Notes: a model not told the origin generated them from the sequence alone. A DNA stretch of 64,000 bases from Dyadobacter sp. CY323 (GCF_021390245.1 NZ_JAJUXH010000019.1:62001-126000), one strand, 5' to 3'; counted from the first letter of the stretch, positions 23,958 through 33,854 are shown. Made by a program: numbers and translations.

Positions 23958-25703
23958 TCACCCCCGCCGCTCGCCAACCTGCTGGCGCCACATTGAATAG
24001 TATAGTCCTTTTTGCTCGATCAATTCATCGTGTGAGCCTGATTCTGAGACTTTTCCTTTTTCCAATACATATATGACGTCGGCGTGCATGACGGTGGATA
24101 GCCGGTGTGCGATCAGGATTGTCATTTGCCTTCTGTCGCTGGATATGGACCGGATGGTTGCCGTGATTTCTTCTTCTGTGAGTGAATCCAGGGCGGAGGT
24201 TGCTTCATCGAAAATCAAAAGCTGGGGGTCTCTCAACAATGCACGGGCAATGGATAAACGTTGTTTTTCCCCGCCGGACAACTTCATCCCGTTTTCTCCG
24301 AGTATGGTGTTCAAACCGTTTGATGCTTTTGCGACCAGTTTTGTGGCGGACGCCTTTCGCAAAGCTTCATTCATCTCCTCGTCGGTCGCGGCGGGTTTTA
24401 CAAGCAAAAGGTTATCCCGAATACTGCCTGCATAAAGCTGCGTGTCCTGGGTTACAAAGCCGATTTGCCTTCTCAATGGATTGTATCGGATGGTTGTGGA
24501 CGCAATTTCATTGAAATAAATTTCTCCGCTGACCGGTGTGTAAAGTCCGACCAGCAATTTCACTAAAGTAGATTTTCCCGAACCCGACGGTCCTACAAAT
24601 GCAATCGTCTGGCCAAGTTTTACTTCGAAGGAAATCGCGTCAATCGCATTATAACCTGCTGTTTTGTGCCGGAAAACGACGTTTTGGAAACGGAGGTTTT
24701 CGAGTTTCCCCAGTTCGATGGAGTTTTCAGGACGTTTTTCCACCGGTTTTTGCATTAACAGATCGAAGGTTTTTAGCGATGCGTCGGCCTCCCGGTACAG
24801 AATGATCATATTACCCAATTCCTGCAATGGGGTGAAGATAGCCGTGGAAATGAACTGCATTGCGATGAGCTCGCCGGTACTCAGCACTTTCCGGAATATC
24901 AGCCAGAGCAAAATAAAAAGGATCGACTGTTTGAGCAGGTTGAGCATATTACCCTGCAAAAAAGCCAGCACACTTACTTTTCGGGCTTTTTGCATTTCCA
25001 GCTCGAAGATGCTCAATGTTAGCGTATTAAGCCTCCGGATCTCCGCGAATGTGAGTCCCAGACTTTTGACAAGCTCAATATTGCGCAGACTTTCCGTGAT
25101 GACGCCAGCCTGCCGGTCCGTTTGCCGGTTAATGGATTTCTGAATGCCTTTGATCCGTTTCGAAACCAGTCCGGTCAATGCACCAAGAAGAAGTACGCCG
25201 ATGAAAAAAACAGGTACCAGAAGCCAGTTGCGGTTGACACTGTACCAGATCAGAAATCCAACCCCGACGAGCGAAGTGAAAAGTACATTGATAAAAGAGT
25301 TTATAAACCGCTCGGCGTCTGTTTTTACTTTTTGCAAAACAGAAAGTGTGGTGCCGCTGCGGCTTTCCTCAAATTCCTGGAACGAAAGCCTCAGGGTTTG
25401 TTTCAGGCCGTCATTAAAGATATTCATTCCAAAACGGGCCACTGCTTTTCGTGTAATATAATCCTGTCCTGCTTTGCACAGCCTCGCCACTGCCGCAATT
25501 CCCAGTGCAAGCAAAAGCCATTTGGTAACACCTCTTATCAGTTCATTTTCAGGAAGTTGTTGCTTGTTCGTGCCATATTGATCGATGATCTTGCCAAAAA
25601 TAACCGGGTCGATCAGCGTCAGAAGTTGGGCGGCCCCGGCTAATAGTAATGCGAGAAAAACAAGTTTGTAATGGGGTTTGAGATACTTCAAAAGTAGTTG
25701 CAT
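23958..25703 (-). CDS. ABC exporter, fused membrane and ATPase domains
   Basis: The 581-residue half-transporter has six membrane helices (about residues 15-310) and a C-terminal ATPase: Walker A GPSGSGKST, Q loop FVTQDTQLY, signature LSGGEKQR, Walker B LLIFDEATS, D loop SALDSLTEEE and H loop LIAHRLSTV. Two copies dimerise to export lipids, peptides or drugs. It belongs to the MsbA/LmrA-like type IV exporters; the substrate is unknown. It is transcribed away from the repeat array at 25753-26224, which separates it from the DUF3891 gene. Confidence 0.94.
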   Translation of the reverse strand: MQLLLKYLKPHYKLVFLALLLAGAAQLLTLIDPVIFGKIIDQYGTNKQQLPENELIRGVTKWLLLALGIAAVARLCKAGQDYITRKAVARFGMNIFNDGLKQTLRLSFQEFEESRSGTTLSVLQKVKTDAERFINSFINVLFTSLVGVGFLIWYSVNRNWLLVPVFFIGVLLLGALTGLVSKRIKGIQKSINRQTDRQAGVITESLRNIELVKSLGLTFAEIRRLNTLTLSIFELEMQKARKVSVLAFLQGNMLNLLKQSILFILLWLIFRKVLSTGELIAMQFISTAIFTPLQELGNMIILYREADASLKTFDLLMQKPVEKRPENSIELGKLENLRFQNVVFRHKTAGYNAIDAISFEVKLGQTIAFVGPSGSGKSTLVKLLVGLYTPVSGEIYFNEIASTTIRYNPLRRQIGFVTQDTQLYAGSIRDNLLLVKPAATDEEMNEALRKASATKLVAKASNGLNTILGENGMKLSGGEKQRLSIARALLRDPQLLIFDEATSALDSLTEEEITATIRSISSDRRQMTILIAHRLSTVMHADVIYVLEKGKVSESGSHDELIEQKGLYYSMWRQQVGERRG

Positions 25704-25752
25704 ATCGGCATGGGTAGGGAAATGCTTCTTGTGAATAAAATTGTACCAAGTT

Positions 25753-26224
25753 TCTCCCCTAAATCTGTTCGCGGTTCTCCCCCTAAATCCCCTGAAGGGG
25801 ACTTTTACATTTTCTTATATAAAACGTCTCTCCTTTAAGGGTAGGGGGGCCTTTTAAAACAGACGTCTCCCCTAAATCCCCTCAAGGGGACTTTTGCGTT
25901 TTCTTATGTAAAAACGTCTCCCCTTCATGAGTCGGGGGGGCCTTCTAAAACAGACGTCTCCCCCTTAGGGGTCGGGGGGCCTTGAAAAACAGAGGTCTCC
26001 CCTAAATCCCCTCAAGGGGACTTTTGCGTTTCTTATGTAAAAACGTCTCCCCTTTAGGGGTCGGGGGCCCTTTGAAAACAGACGTCTCCCCTTCAAGAGG
26101 CGGGGGCCCTTTGAAAACAAACGTCTCCCCTTTAAGGGTCGGGGGCCTTGAAAAACAAACGTCTCCCCTTCATGAGTCGGGGGCCCTTGAAAAACAGACG
26201 TCTCCCTTTAAGGGTCGGGGGTAC
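25753..26224. repeat. GC-rich repeat array with two interleaved unit types (39 bp and about 50 bp)
   Basis: ACGTCTCCC-like unit starts occur at 25824, 25863, 25914, 25954, 25993 (variant), 26043, 26082, 26121, 26159 and 26198. Intervals are 39, 51, 40, 39, 50, 39, 39, 38 and 39. The short unit contains CCCCTTTAGGGGTCGGGGG and ends in GAAAACAG. The long unit contains CCCCTAAATCCCCTCAAGGG and then TTTTGCGTTTTCTTATGTAA. A divergent long-type copy precedes the set at about 25771. Every unit contains a short CCCC...GGGG dyad. There are no unique spacers, so it is not CRISPR. The array lies between two divergent genes. Confidence 0.85.
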
Positions 26225-26300
26225 TTGGCCAAATGGTACAATTTTTTCAGCCCACCGAAACCTGATTTCAACATACTTCAAACCAAACCACCACCTCCAC

Positions 26301-27017
26301 ATGATTGTCAATTACAAAGAAGAAGGCTGGTCTATTGTTTTGCAGCGTTCTCATGGATTGCTTGCGGGGCAGATTTGCGGACATTGGAAAAAAAGTGATC
26401 AGCCGGTCCGGTGGGTCGAAACCTTGATTGCAACTACGGAGCATGATGATGTGAGTAACGAGCTGGAAGGTACAGATCTGCTGAATGAGAACGGCGGCCC
26501 AAAGAATTTTAAAACCGCTCAGTTTAATGCGACTGATTGCGACAATTTACTGGCAAAGGCTACCGAAAAAGGGATGTATGTCGCATTATTAATCTCCCGG
26601 CATATCCAGTTTCTTTACCAGCAGGAACCCCGGGCAGATGCATATTGTATGACATTGAAGCAAAAGGAAAAACAATGGATCAAACAGGCGGAAACGAGTC
26701 CGGAGCAGGTATCGGCAAGTTATGAGTTGCTTGAATTTTGTGATGCGATGTCGTTACTCATTTGCCAGAATATGGTGCAGCCCGAGCATCGTAGAATGGA
26801 GATCAGTACGGGTCCCGATGGTACGCATTACGAACTCCGGGAAGGTGAAGATCAAAGACTCATCGTTTCTCCGTGGCCATTTGAAGTAGATTCGTTTACC
26901 ATTAATTACGAAACACGGAACCTCAGCCAACTCTCATTTAAAAGTAATGCAGAATTCACTAAGTTGCTGAAATCGGCCGACGTGCAGCTCCTGTCCCGAC
27001 AGATATCCCGTAAATAG
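26301..27017 (+). CDS. DUF3891 family protein
   Basis: The 238-residue protein is taken from the ATG at 26301. The frame is open further upstream, but that extension only translates the repeat array. It begins MIVNYKEEGWSIVLQRSHGL and then LAGQICGHW, the conserved start of DUF3891, and has the expected internal ALLISRHIQFLYQQE and a C-terminal SPWPFEVDSF. The conserved His residues and Asp suggest an HD-like metal-binding helical bundle, but the biochemical role is not known. It is a single gene with its own terminator. Confidence 0.85.
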   Translation: MIVNYKEEGWSIVLQRSHGLLAGQICGHWKKSDQPVRWVETLIATTEHDDVSNELEGTDLLNENGGPKNFKTAQFNATDCDNLLAKATEKGMYVALLISRHIQFLYQQEPRADAYCMTLKQKEKQWIKQAETSPEQVSASYELLEFCDAMSLLICQNMVQPEHRRMEISTGPDGTHYELREGEDQRLIVSPWPFEVDSFTINYETRNLSQLSFKSNAEFTKLLKSADVQLLSRQISRK

Positions 27018-27018
27018 A

Positions 27019-27058
27019 AAAGAGACTGCCCGGTTTGAAGCGGACAGTCTCTTTCTTT
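27019..27058 (+). terminator. Rho-independent terminator
   Basis: The stem AGAGACTGCCCG / CGGACAGTCTCT (27021-27032 and 27041-27052, one mismatch) is followed by TTCTTTTTTT. It ends the DUF3891 gene and lies just past the end of the convergent SusD gene, so it may act on both. Confidence 0.88.
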
Positions 27059-27074
27059 TTTTATTTAACCAATA

Positions 27075-28592
27075 TTAATAACCCGGGTTCTGAGGCGCCA
27101 GGTTTGGATTGATCTGCAATTCCGTTCTCGGGATCGGCATCAGGTAGTCGCGGGCTGCATTGAAAGTCGGGTGTGGTTCCAGCGAATTCGGTCCTTTGAA
27201 AACGATATCCCCCAATTTTCTGCGCTGAATGTCGTACCAGCGTTTGTATTCAAATGCAAGTTCGAGCCTCCTTTCTTCCAGGATCAGATCGATAAATGCC
27301 TGTTTCGTTAAACCAGTTGGCACATTTGCAGGGAAAGTGGTGACAGTTCCTGCCCAATTCCTTGCTCTTGCACGCACTTCGTTTACATAACCGATTGCCT
27401 CAGCGGTTGGTCCATTTACTTCGGCGGATGCTTCGGCCGCCACCAGCAGGATCTCCGCATAACGCATTGCTGCATAGTTGTGATCGGAATAACGTCCCTC
27501 TGCATTTGAACTTCCCGCAAAACGCGCATACTTCGCAATGTGAGGTCTCGGCGTATTCGGGAACTGATTGTAGCGGGTTAGTTTGCCGCCGATCAGGATC
27601 GCCGTATCCATACTTACCACTTTTCTGTAGTCGCGTGCATCCCAGGTATCGTACACTTTTTGAGACGGAACAACCACACTCCAGCCGCTTCTAGGTGCAT
27701 CGCCGCCACGGACACCCGTCATGGGAGCCATAATGTCGTCATTGGCACCGCCTGCGCCGGATTGAAGTCCAAGGAAGTCGATCGCGAAAATATGTTCTTT
27801 CAGATTGTTGGCCTGAGGTGCGCGGAACAAAGTCTGAAAGTCAGCTTCCAGCCCGTAGCCAAACTTGTCTTTATTATCAATCACATATTTCGCTTCGGCA
27901 TACGCTTTGGCGTAATCCTGCAACGTAAGATGAGCGACCGACAAATAAGAAGCCGCAGTACCCTTCGTCGGGCGGCTTCTTACATCAGCGGGCTGCTTGT
28001 CCGGCAACCATTGTTTTGCAAATTCAAGATCCGCGATCACAGCTGCGTAAACGGTTGCCGCCGGGGTGCGGCCGAGCTGTTTTACAGACTCAGGATTGGT
28101 TATGAAAAAGTCGATATAAGGCACATCACCGAAAACCCGTACCAGATGGAAGTAAGCAAATGCCCTCACAAACCTGGCTTCTGCAATCAGCGGATTGATC
28201 TCAGCCTCAGGTAATCCCAGCTGATTGGCGCCTGCGATAGCCGCATTGGTCGCGCTGATCACCTGATACCAGTATGGCCAGAACTGATTGACCATATTGT
28301 TATTATCGTCCATATTGAAATCGTTCATCTGTTGCCGTTCCGCGGGAGTACCACGGTCACCGATGTCGGACATATCGTCGCGAAGCATGAGCGCAGAAAC
28401 AAATTGCCGGCCATATAACCGTTCCGAGGCGATCCAGCCATACGCTCCAAAAATGGCGGTTTCAACATCTTTTGCCGATTTGAACATGGCTTCCGGCGCC
28501 AGCAAACCCACCGGTTTTTCTGTCAGGTCCGCGCAGCTTAGCAGCAATGCGGGAAGCAGAAAAATAAAGCATCTTTTAATATGTATATTCAT
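27075..28592 (-). CDS. SusD/RagB family nutrient-binding outer-membrane lipoprotein
   Basis: The 505-residue lipoprotein has signal MNIHIKRCFIFLLPALLLSC (Cys20). The N-terminal SusD-like part has TPR helices (PLIAEARFVRAFAYFHLVRV followed by FGDVPY), and the C-terminal SusD domain has YADHNYAAMRYAEILLVAAE-type and LILEERRLELAFEYKRWYDI motifs. It covers the extracellular face of its SusC partner (28622-32005), binds the ligand and acts as the lid. It is the last gene of the sigma/FecR/SusC/SusD locus. The substrate cannot be told from sequence. Confidence 0.95.
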   Translation of the reverse strand: MNIHIKRCFIFLLPALLLSCADLTEKPVGLLAPEAMFKSAKDVETAIFGAYGWIASERLYGRQFVSALMLRDDMSDIGDRGTPAERQQMNDFNMDDNNNMVNQFWPYWYQVISATNAAIAGANQLGLPEAEINPLIAEARFVRAFAYFHLVRVFGDVPYIDFFITNPESVKQLGRTPAATVYAAVIADLEFAKQWLPDKQPADVRSRPTKGTAASYLSVAHLTLQDYAKAYAEAKYVIDNKDKFGYGLEADFQTLFRAPQANNLKEHIFAIDFLGLQSGAGGANDDIMAPMTGVRGGDAPRSGWSVVVPSQKVYDTWDARDYRKVVSMDTAILIGGKLTRYNQFPNTPRPHIAKYARFAGSSNAEGRYSDHNYAAMRYAEILLVAAEASAEVNGPTAEAIGYVNEVRARARNWAGTVTTFPANVPTGLTKQAFIDLILEERRLELAFEYKRWYDIQRRKLGDIVFKGPNSLEPHPTFNAARDYLMPIPRTELQINPNLAPQNPGY

Positions 28593-28621
28593 TGTCTTCT
28601 TTTTTAATGCAATTGTGAATA

Positions 28622-31600
28622 TTAGAAACCAATGTTGAGGCCTACTGTGTAGGATTTTGCATTCGGGTAGCTGGCATAGTCCAGACCAAGGTTACGGTTG
28701 CCTTCTGTGTCACCCTCCGACGAATAATTCACCTCCGGATCATATCCTTTATACTTCGTGAATGTCAGGATGTTCTGCGCGCTCACATAGATGCGAAGCT
28801 TGTTCAAATGCAGTTTTTCCAGGGCAGGGCGGGGCAGGTTGTATCCCAATGCAAGATTTTTCAGACGAATGAAACTTCCGTCGTAGATCCAGCGCGTGGA
28901 AACCCGGCGCGTGCGTCCCACAGCCGCTTTCGGCACATTGGTATTTGTGTTTTCCGGTGTCCAGCGGTTCAGCGCCTCGGTAGTTGCGTTGTTGATTCCC
29001 GACAGCAGGTTCAGCTCCATTAAGGTGTAGCTCAGCAGATCATTACCCTGAGAAGCCTGGAAAAATGCATTGAGATCAAACCCTTTGTAACTGAAATCAT
29101 TGTTAAGTCCCCAGGTGAATTTCGGGTGCGGGTTGCCGATAATCGTACGGTCGTCGCTGTTGAGCATGCCGTCAGGTTCGCCGGTGAGCTTTCCGCTGGC
29201 GTCTTTTTTACCATTGATATCCCTGTATTTTTCGCCACCTGCGGTAACCTCAAATCCGCCGCCCGGAATGAAATTGTCGTTTTGCTGATACACACCGTCA
29301 TAAAGCCAGCCGTAAAAGCTTCCCACGGGTTGACCTTCACGAAGTACCTGCGTTTGTCCCAAACCTACCATATGCCCCGGAGCCGAGTTGTAGAAAATGT
29401 CGGTACCATTCGGCAGTTCCAACACCTTGTTCCGGTTAATGGAGAAATTCAGGTCGGTGCTCCATTTAAACTCCCCCGTCAGGTTCCTCGTGTTCAATGT
29501 GATTTCAAAGCCTTTGTTTTCAACCGATCCGATATTTTGCAGCTGGTCGGTATACCCCGAATATTGAGGAAGCGGCACACTGAAAAGCAGATCGTTGGTC
29601 ACCCTTCTGTAGTAATCCAAAACCAGGTTCAGGCGGTTGTTGAAAAGGCTTACGTCCATTCCGATGTCAAATTGCTTGGTGGTTTCCCAGGTAAGGTCTT
29701 CGTTGGCTACCGTAGTCGGGCGTACCGCATTCACTGCCAGTCCGTTGATGACGGTGTACACATTAGAGAAACGTGCCATGGTCTGATACGGTCCGATTGC
29801 CTGGTTTCCTGTCAACCCGTAGCTTGCGCGCCATTTCCACTGGCTGATCGCATGCATATTCTGCATAAATGGCTCGCTCGACATTTTCCACGCAAATGCA
29901 CCGGATGGGAATGTTGCCCACTTATGGTTTTTGCTGAAATTGGACGAACCGTCGCGACGGATGTTCGCAGTAAACAAGTAACGGTCCGCCAGCGAATAAG
30001 TCACCCGGCCGTAAACCGAAGCAAGCTGCCATTCAGTGAGGCCCGACTCCGGTGCCTGCCACACAGATGATCCGCCCAGGTTCCAGAACGAAACCGCGTC
30101 AGTGATAAAGTTCTGGCCCGTTCCGCCCCATCTCTCACTCGACGAAGTCTGGTAAGAATATCCCGCCATAACGGACAGGTCGCTGTTTGTGCCGATCTTT
30201 TTATTGTATATCAAATAGTTCTCATTCAGCAGCAATGTACTTTTTGTACCTATCACCGAAGCCCGGCCGCCAATGTTACGTCCGTCGTTTAATGTACTCG
30301 GCAGGTAGGTTCCGGCACGGCCGCTGTTTGTGGTTGCACCTAATGTAACCCGCAATTTCAGATCGTCCCAAAAACTGTATTCTGCAAAAAGGTTACCCTG
30401 AATGCGATCCGTAAGTGACTGGTTTTCGAGTTGTGTCGCAATCGCATAGGGGTTGTCGAGCGGGTCGTTCAGTCGGGCTACCGTAAATCGCCCATTTGCG
30501 TCCCTGATTGGCTGGTCCGGTTCAAATTTGAATGCCGAAGCTACAACTCCCGGTGTCAGTCCTGACGAACCTTCCTGCGTTTTGGACTGATCCCTCGATA
30601 CGCGCTGCGCAAAAAGATTCAGACCGAATTTGAGGTTTTTGGAAGCCTGAATGTCGATATTACTGGTCACCGAAAACCGGTTATAACCCGAATTGATGAT
30701 GATGCCCTTATGATCATAAAGTGCGCCGGAAACGTAGTATTTCACCGCGTCATTACCTCCTGCCAAAGACAGCTGATAATTTTGAATGCCGCCTTTTCTG
30801 AAAATCTGGTCCTGCCAGTCAGTATTCCCGCCGGCTGAAACGATGTTTGGCCGCGCTTCCTGCACGTAGTCCAGAAACTGATCAGCATTCAGCAGATCGA
30901 GCCGGTTAATCTCTTCCTGAGAAGAAAAGGAGCTGTTGAATTCGATTCTTGGTTTCCCTGAAACACCTTTTTTGGTAGTGACCATAATCACCCCATTTGC
31001 TCCACGTGAACCGTAAATGGCTGTTGCAGACGCATCTTTCAGAATTTCAATGGAAGCAATATCCTCCGGCGGGGGCATTGCGCCACCGACAAAACCATCC
31101 ACTACGTAAATGGGATCACTGCTCGCATTGATCGAACTTGCACCTCTGATCCTCACTTTGAAAGTTGAGCCCGGCTCACCATTGTTCGCCTGGATCTGGA
31201 CACCGGCAGCACGTCCCTGCAAAGCCTGAACCGTACCTAATGCAGGATAAGCCGTAATTTCTTCGGCCTTAATGGAAGATACCGAACCGGTAACATCGCT
31301 TTTCTTCACAGATCCGTAACCTACCACGACCACTTCTTCAAGCGACTTGTTGTCGGTTTTCAGATTTACATTGAGCGTGGTTTGATTACCAACAACCGTT
31401 TCAAAAGAAACATAACCTACGAAACTGAAAACCAGCGTCGCATTCGCATCGGGCACCTGGATCGAATAGTTACCATCGACGTCCGACGAAGTTCCTACCT
31501 GAGTTCCTTTTAGGAGCACATTTACCCCGGGAAGAGGCTCCGATGTTTGCGCATCAATGATTTTTCCCCGGATACTGATCTCCGCAGTAGAAGCCTGGCC

Positions 31601-32005
31601 TAACTGTTCCGGTTCAGACACCTGGCCGGTTTCGCGCGGTTTCTCCATTGGTTTAACCACGATATTTTTTCCTTTCACCTCATATATAAGTCCTTGTGGC
31701 GTCAATACGCCATTTAGAACTTCCGCGAGCGGCATGTCCTCGGCTGTGTATGAAACTTTCCGTCCCGCCTGGATCAGCTTCGAGCTGAATACGAAACGGA
31801 CGTCTGCCTGCTGCTCTATTTTTTGCAGAACCTGCCGGATCTCAACGCCGTTTACGTGCACGGTGACTTTTCTGCTTAAGAGTTCCTGGGCGCTCGACGC
31901 GTATACCGGGGAACCGCCTGCAAAACAGAATGTTAGCGCAATTTGTACTAGACACATTCGCATGACGAGCAGCAAATGATGCCGGTTATAAACCGTTTTT
32001 TTCAT
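28622..32005 (-). CDS. SusC/RagA TonB-dependent transporter with STN signalling domain
   Basis: The 1127-residue protein has a signal peptide (residues 1-37), an STN secretin/TonB short domain (about 40-115, VHVNGVEIRQVLQKIEQQAD), a carboxypeptidase-regulatory-like beta domain (about 145-225), a TonB-box region LEEVVVVGYGSVKKSDVTGS, a plug (about 235-345) and a 22-strand barrel ending in the C-terminal aromatic GLNIGF. The STN domain is the feature that couples transport to the FecR/sigma pair encoded just upstream: ligand binding signals through STN to FecR. It is 29 bp before SusD. Confidence 0.96.
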   Translation of the reverse strand: MKKTVYNRHHLLLVMRMCLVQIALTFCFAGGSPVYASSAQELLSRKVTVHVNGVEIRQVLQKIEQQADVRFVFSSKLIQAGRKVSYTAEDMPLAEVLNGVLTPQGLIYEVKGKNIVVKPMEKPRETGQVSEPEQLGQASTAEISIRGKIIDAQTSEPLPGVNVLLKGTQVGTSSDVDGNYSIQVPDANATLVFSFVGYVSFETVVGNQTTLNVNLKTDNKSLEEVVVVGYGSVKKSDVTGSVSSIKAEEITAYPALGTVQALQGRAAGVQIQANNGEPGSTFKVRIRGASSINASSDPIYVVDGFVGGAMPPPEDIASIEILKDASATAIYGSRGANGVIMVTTKKGVSGKPRIEFNSSFSSQEEINRLDLLNADQFLDYVQEARPNIVSAGGNTDWQDQIFRKGGIQNYQLSLAGGNDAVKYYVSGALYDHKGIIINSGYNRFSVTSNIDIQASKNLKFGLNLFAQRVSRDQSKTQEGSSGLTPGVVASAFKFEPDQPIRDANGRFTVARLNDPLDNPYAIATQLENQSLTDRIQGNLFAEYSFWDDLKLRVTLGATTNSGRAGTYLPSTLNDGRNIGGRASVIGTKSTLLLNENYLIYNKKIGTNSDLSVMAGYSYQTSSSERWGGTGQNFITDAVSFWNLGGSSVWQAPESGLTEWQLASVYGRVTYSLADRYLFTANIRRDGSSNFSKNHKWATFPSGAFAWKMSSEPFMQNMHAISQWKWRASYGLTGNQAIGPYQTMARFSNVYTVINGLAVNAVRPTTVANEDLTWETTKQFDIGMDVSLFNNRLNLVLDYYRRVTNDLLFSVPLPQYSGYTDQLQNIGSVENKGFEITLNTRNLTGEFKWSTDLNFSINRNKVLELPNGTDIFYNSAPGHMVGLGQTQVLREGQPVGSFYGWLYDGVYQQNDNFIPGGGFEVTAGGEKYRDINGKKDASGKLTGEPDGMLNSDDRTIIGNPHPKFTWGLNNDFSYKGFDLNAFFQASQGNDLLSYTLMELNLLSGINNATTEALNRWTPENTNTNVPKAAVGRTRRVSTRWIYDGSFIRLKNLALGYNLPRPALEKLHLNKLRIYVSAQNILTFTKYKGYDPEVNYSSEGDTEGNRNLGLDYASYPNAKSYTVGLNIGF

Positions 32006-32043
32006 TGTTGGAAATTAATTAAGGTAAGTTTTTGGAATGTTGT

Positions 32044-33153
32044 TTACATGGCCGCGCAGCCCTTGCCGGTCACTACGATCCGACCATCTATGACCTGATA
32101 GCTGGCACCCACGGCATTGCATACCAGGTCCAGTTTTTCATAGAGCGACAGATCTGACAACCGGGCGGTGACGGGACAATCTTTCATACTGTTTTCATCG
32201 AAAATGATCTCTATACCATAGGCTTTTTGTAGGGTTTTTAAAATTTCTGAAATGGGGAAATCGTCGAAATCGAGGTTTTGACCCGTAGTTCCCGCGATAA
32301 TGGGTTCTGGATTCGGTACCAGTGTTTTGGTCATCTTCGCGGTTCTCCGCGCCACGGTGATCTGCTGGTTCGGCTCGATCAGCATACCCGAAAGTTCAGT
32401 CCCGGAAGCTAGTTCCTCCGGCTGCTCCGCCTCTCTCGTAAATACGGATACCCGGCCGGTTTTTACGGCTACCGAAACCTCCTGCTCATGGGTGAAAGAA
32501 CGCACCTGAAAACGGGTACCTAGTACCTTGGTCACCACCTCATCTGCGTACACATAAAAGGGACGTTCAGGGTTTTTTGTAATGTCAAAAAACGCGCTGC
32601 CCGACAAGTAAACTTCTCTTTTTGAATCCAAAAACCGGGTTGGGTAACTCATCTTGCTGCCGGGATCAAGTGTGACCGAACTTCCGTCACTCAATGAAAC
32701 AGTCATGGGTTTGTTACCTGTATTGCGTACTTCGTGAAGCTGCACCGTGGCCATGGAAATCAGCCGGTCGTAGTTGATCGTTTTGCGTGCATTGTAATTG
32801 ATAAAAAGCCAGGCTGCCCCAAAGAGCAGAACAAGGGACGCCGCCGCCATCCAGCGCGACCTTAATGAAAACAGCTTGTGCGTCCGGCTCTCATCATTCA
32901 CGGCATAAGCATCAAATCGTCCCATGATCTTACCGATTGCCTCGTTTTTTTCCGGAACGGGCAGATCGACCCCGGCCGGTCCGAGTGCACCGACGAGCTC
33001 ACGCGCCTGCAGGATCAGGTTTGCCTTTTCAGGATTTTCTTCGAGCCATTGCTCCCAAACCAGGTGATCTTCCCGCGTCGGCCGGAGTACCCAGTTGCGG
33101 AATGCGTCGTCCCAGAAAAAATCTTCTACCGAGAAATGATGATAACTTTTCAT
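32044..33153 (-). CDS. FecR-family anti-sigma factor
   Basis: The 369-residue protein has a cytoplasmic N-terminus that binds the sigma factor (about residues 1-95), one membrane helix (about 108-130, WMAAASLVLLFGAAWLF), a periplasmic FecR domain (TVSLSDGSSVTLDPGSKMSY, and RPFYVYADEVVTKVLGTRF) and a C-terminal DUF4974 domain (about 280-369, FPISEILKTLQKAYGIEIIF). It holds the ECF sigma factor until the STN domain of the transporter signals. It lies 90 bp downstream of the sigma gene and 38 bp upstream of susC. Confidence 0.95.
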   Translation of the reverse strand: MKSYHHFSVEDFFWDDAFRNWVLRPTREDHLVWEQWLEENPEKANLILQARELVGALGPAGVDLPVPEKNEAIGKIMGRFDAYAVNDESRTHKLFSLRSRWMAAASLVLLFGAAWLFINYNARKTINYDRLISMATVQLHEVRNTGNKPMTVSLSDGSSVTLDPGSKMSYPTRFLDSKREVYLSGSAFFDITKNPERPFYVYADEVVTKVLGTRFQVRSFTHEQEVSVAVKTGRVSVFTREAEQPEELASGTELSGMLIEPNQQITVARRTAKMTKTLVPNPEPIIAGTTGQNLDFDDFPISEILKTLQKAYGIEIIFDENSMKDCPVTARLSDLSLYEKLDLVCNAVGASYQVIDGRIVVTGKGCAAM

Positions 33154-33242
33154 GTCTTAATGCACCTTTCAAACACCATTAGACACGGGGTGGCAACGGA
33201 TACTGCATTTTTCTGACTTTTTTTATCAAAAAAATATTAGGC

Positions 33243-33854
33243 CTAAAAAAAGAATGGTAGCAGGGAAATAACCGGTTTCCATTGTGTTTTCAGCCATTTA
33301 AAAGCTTCCTGCAAAAGATTGGAAACTGATTGCGGCTGGATCTTCATCATGAATGCGATCTCGTCGCGGTCGAGGTCCTGGAAAAACCGGAGGTACAGTA
33401 CTTCTTTTTGCCTTTTTGGCAACTCGTTTATCAGAGACGCCATTTGGTCGGCGACACTGCGCGTACTTTCCGACTGGATCAGATGATACTCCGCACTGAA
33501 CTCAAAGGCGAAGGTGGCGGCGTTTGTGAATGGATCTTCGGGCAGGAACCATTTCTGCCGCTGACCAAGCCGGTGCAGCCTGCGCCGTAGCGATGCCAGT
33601 AAATAAGGTTTCGGGGGAATGTCTTTGTTAAGTGTATTTCTCTTTTCAAGTATTTCAAGAAAAACATCCTGAATGCTGTCTTTGATCAACTCGGTATCCT
33701 TTGAAAACTTATGGCCATATTGAAACATGAGGTCGTAGGTCTTTTCCAGAAGTCTTTGAAAAGAGTCGCGGTCGCCATTCAGCGCCAGGTGCCAAAGCTG
33801 CTTAATCTCACTTTCCTGCAAGTCAACGGTAGAATATCTCATCAGGGTTCCCAT
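33243..33854 (-). CDS. ECF RNA polymerase sigma factor (FecI/Bacteroidetes type)
   Basis: The 203-residue sigma-70 factor has region 2 (FQYGHKFSKDTELIKDSIQD and VFLEILEK) and region 4 with a helix-turn-helix (LPKRQKEVLYLRFFQDLDRD, IQPQSVSNLLQEAFKWLK). Starts at 33854 or 33842 are both possible. It should transcribe the FecR/SusC/SusD locus when released by FecR. A TACGTTTG element at 33891-33898 (minus) could be its own promoter. Confidence 0.94.
   Translation of the reverse strand: MGTLMRYSTVDLQESEIKQLWHLALNGDRDSFQRLLEKTYDLMFQYGHKFSKDTELIKDSIQDVFLEILEKRNTLNKDIPPKPYLLASLRRRLHRLGQRQKWFLPEDPFTNAATFAFEFSAEYHLIQSESTRSVADQMASLINELPKRQKEVLYLRFFQDLDRDEIAFMMKIQPQSVSNLLQEAFKWLKTQWKPVISLLPFFF

Noticed and set aside
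25753..26224. Repeat array as a CRISPR array
   Set aside because: Units are directly adjacent and contain no unique spacers; no cas genes are nearby.
26148..26300. N-terminal extension of the DUF3891 protein
   Set aside because: These 51 codons translate the repeat array; the family begins at the ATG at 26301.
29126..30070. 314-residue plus-strand frame opposite susC
   Set aside because: Antisense shadow of a well-supported TonB-dependent transporter gene; no signal or domain.
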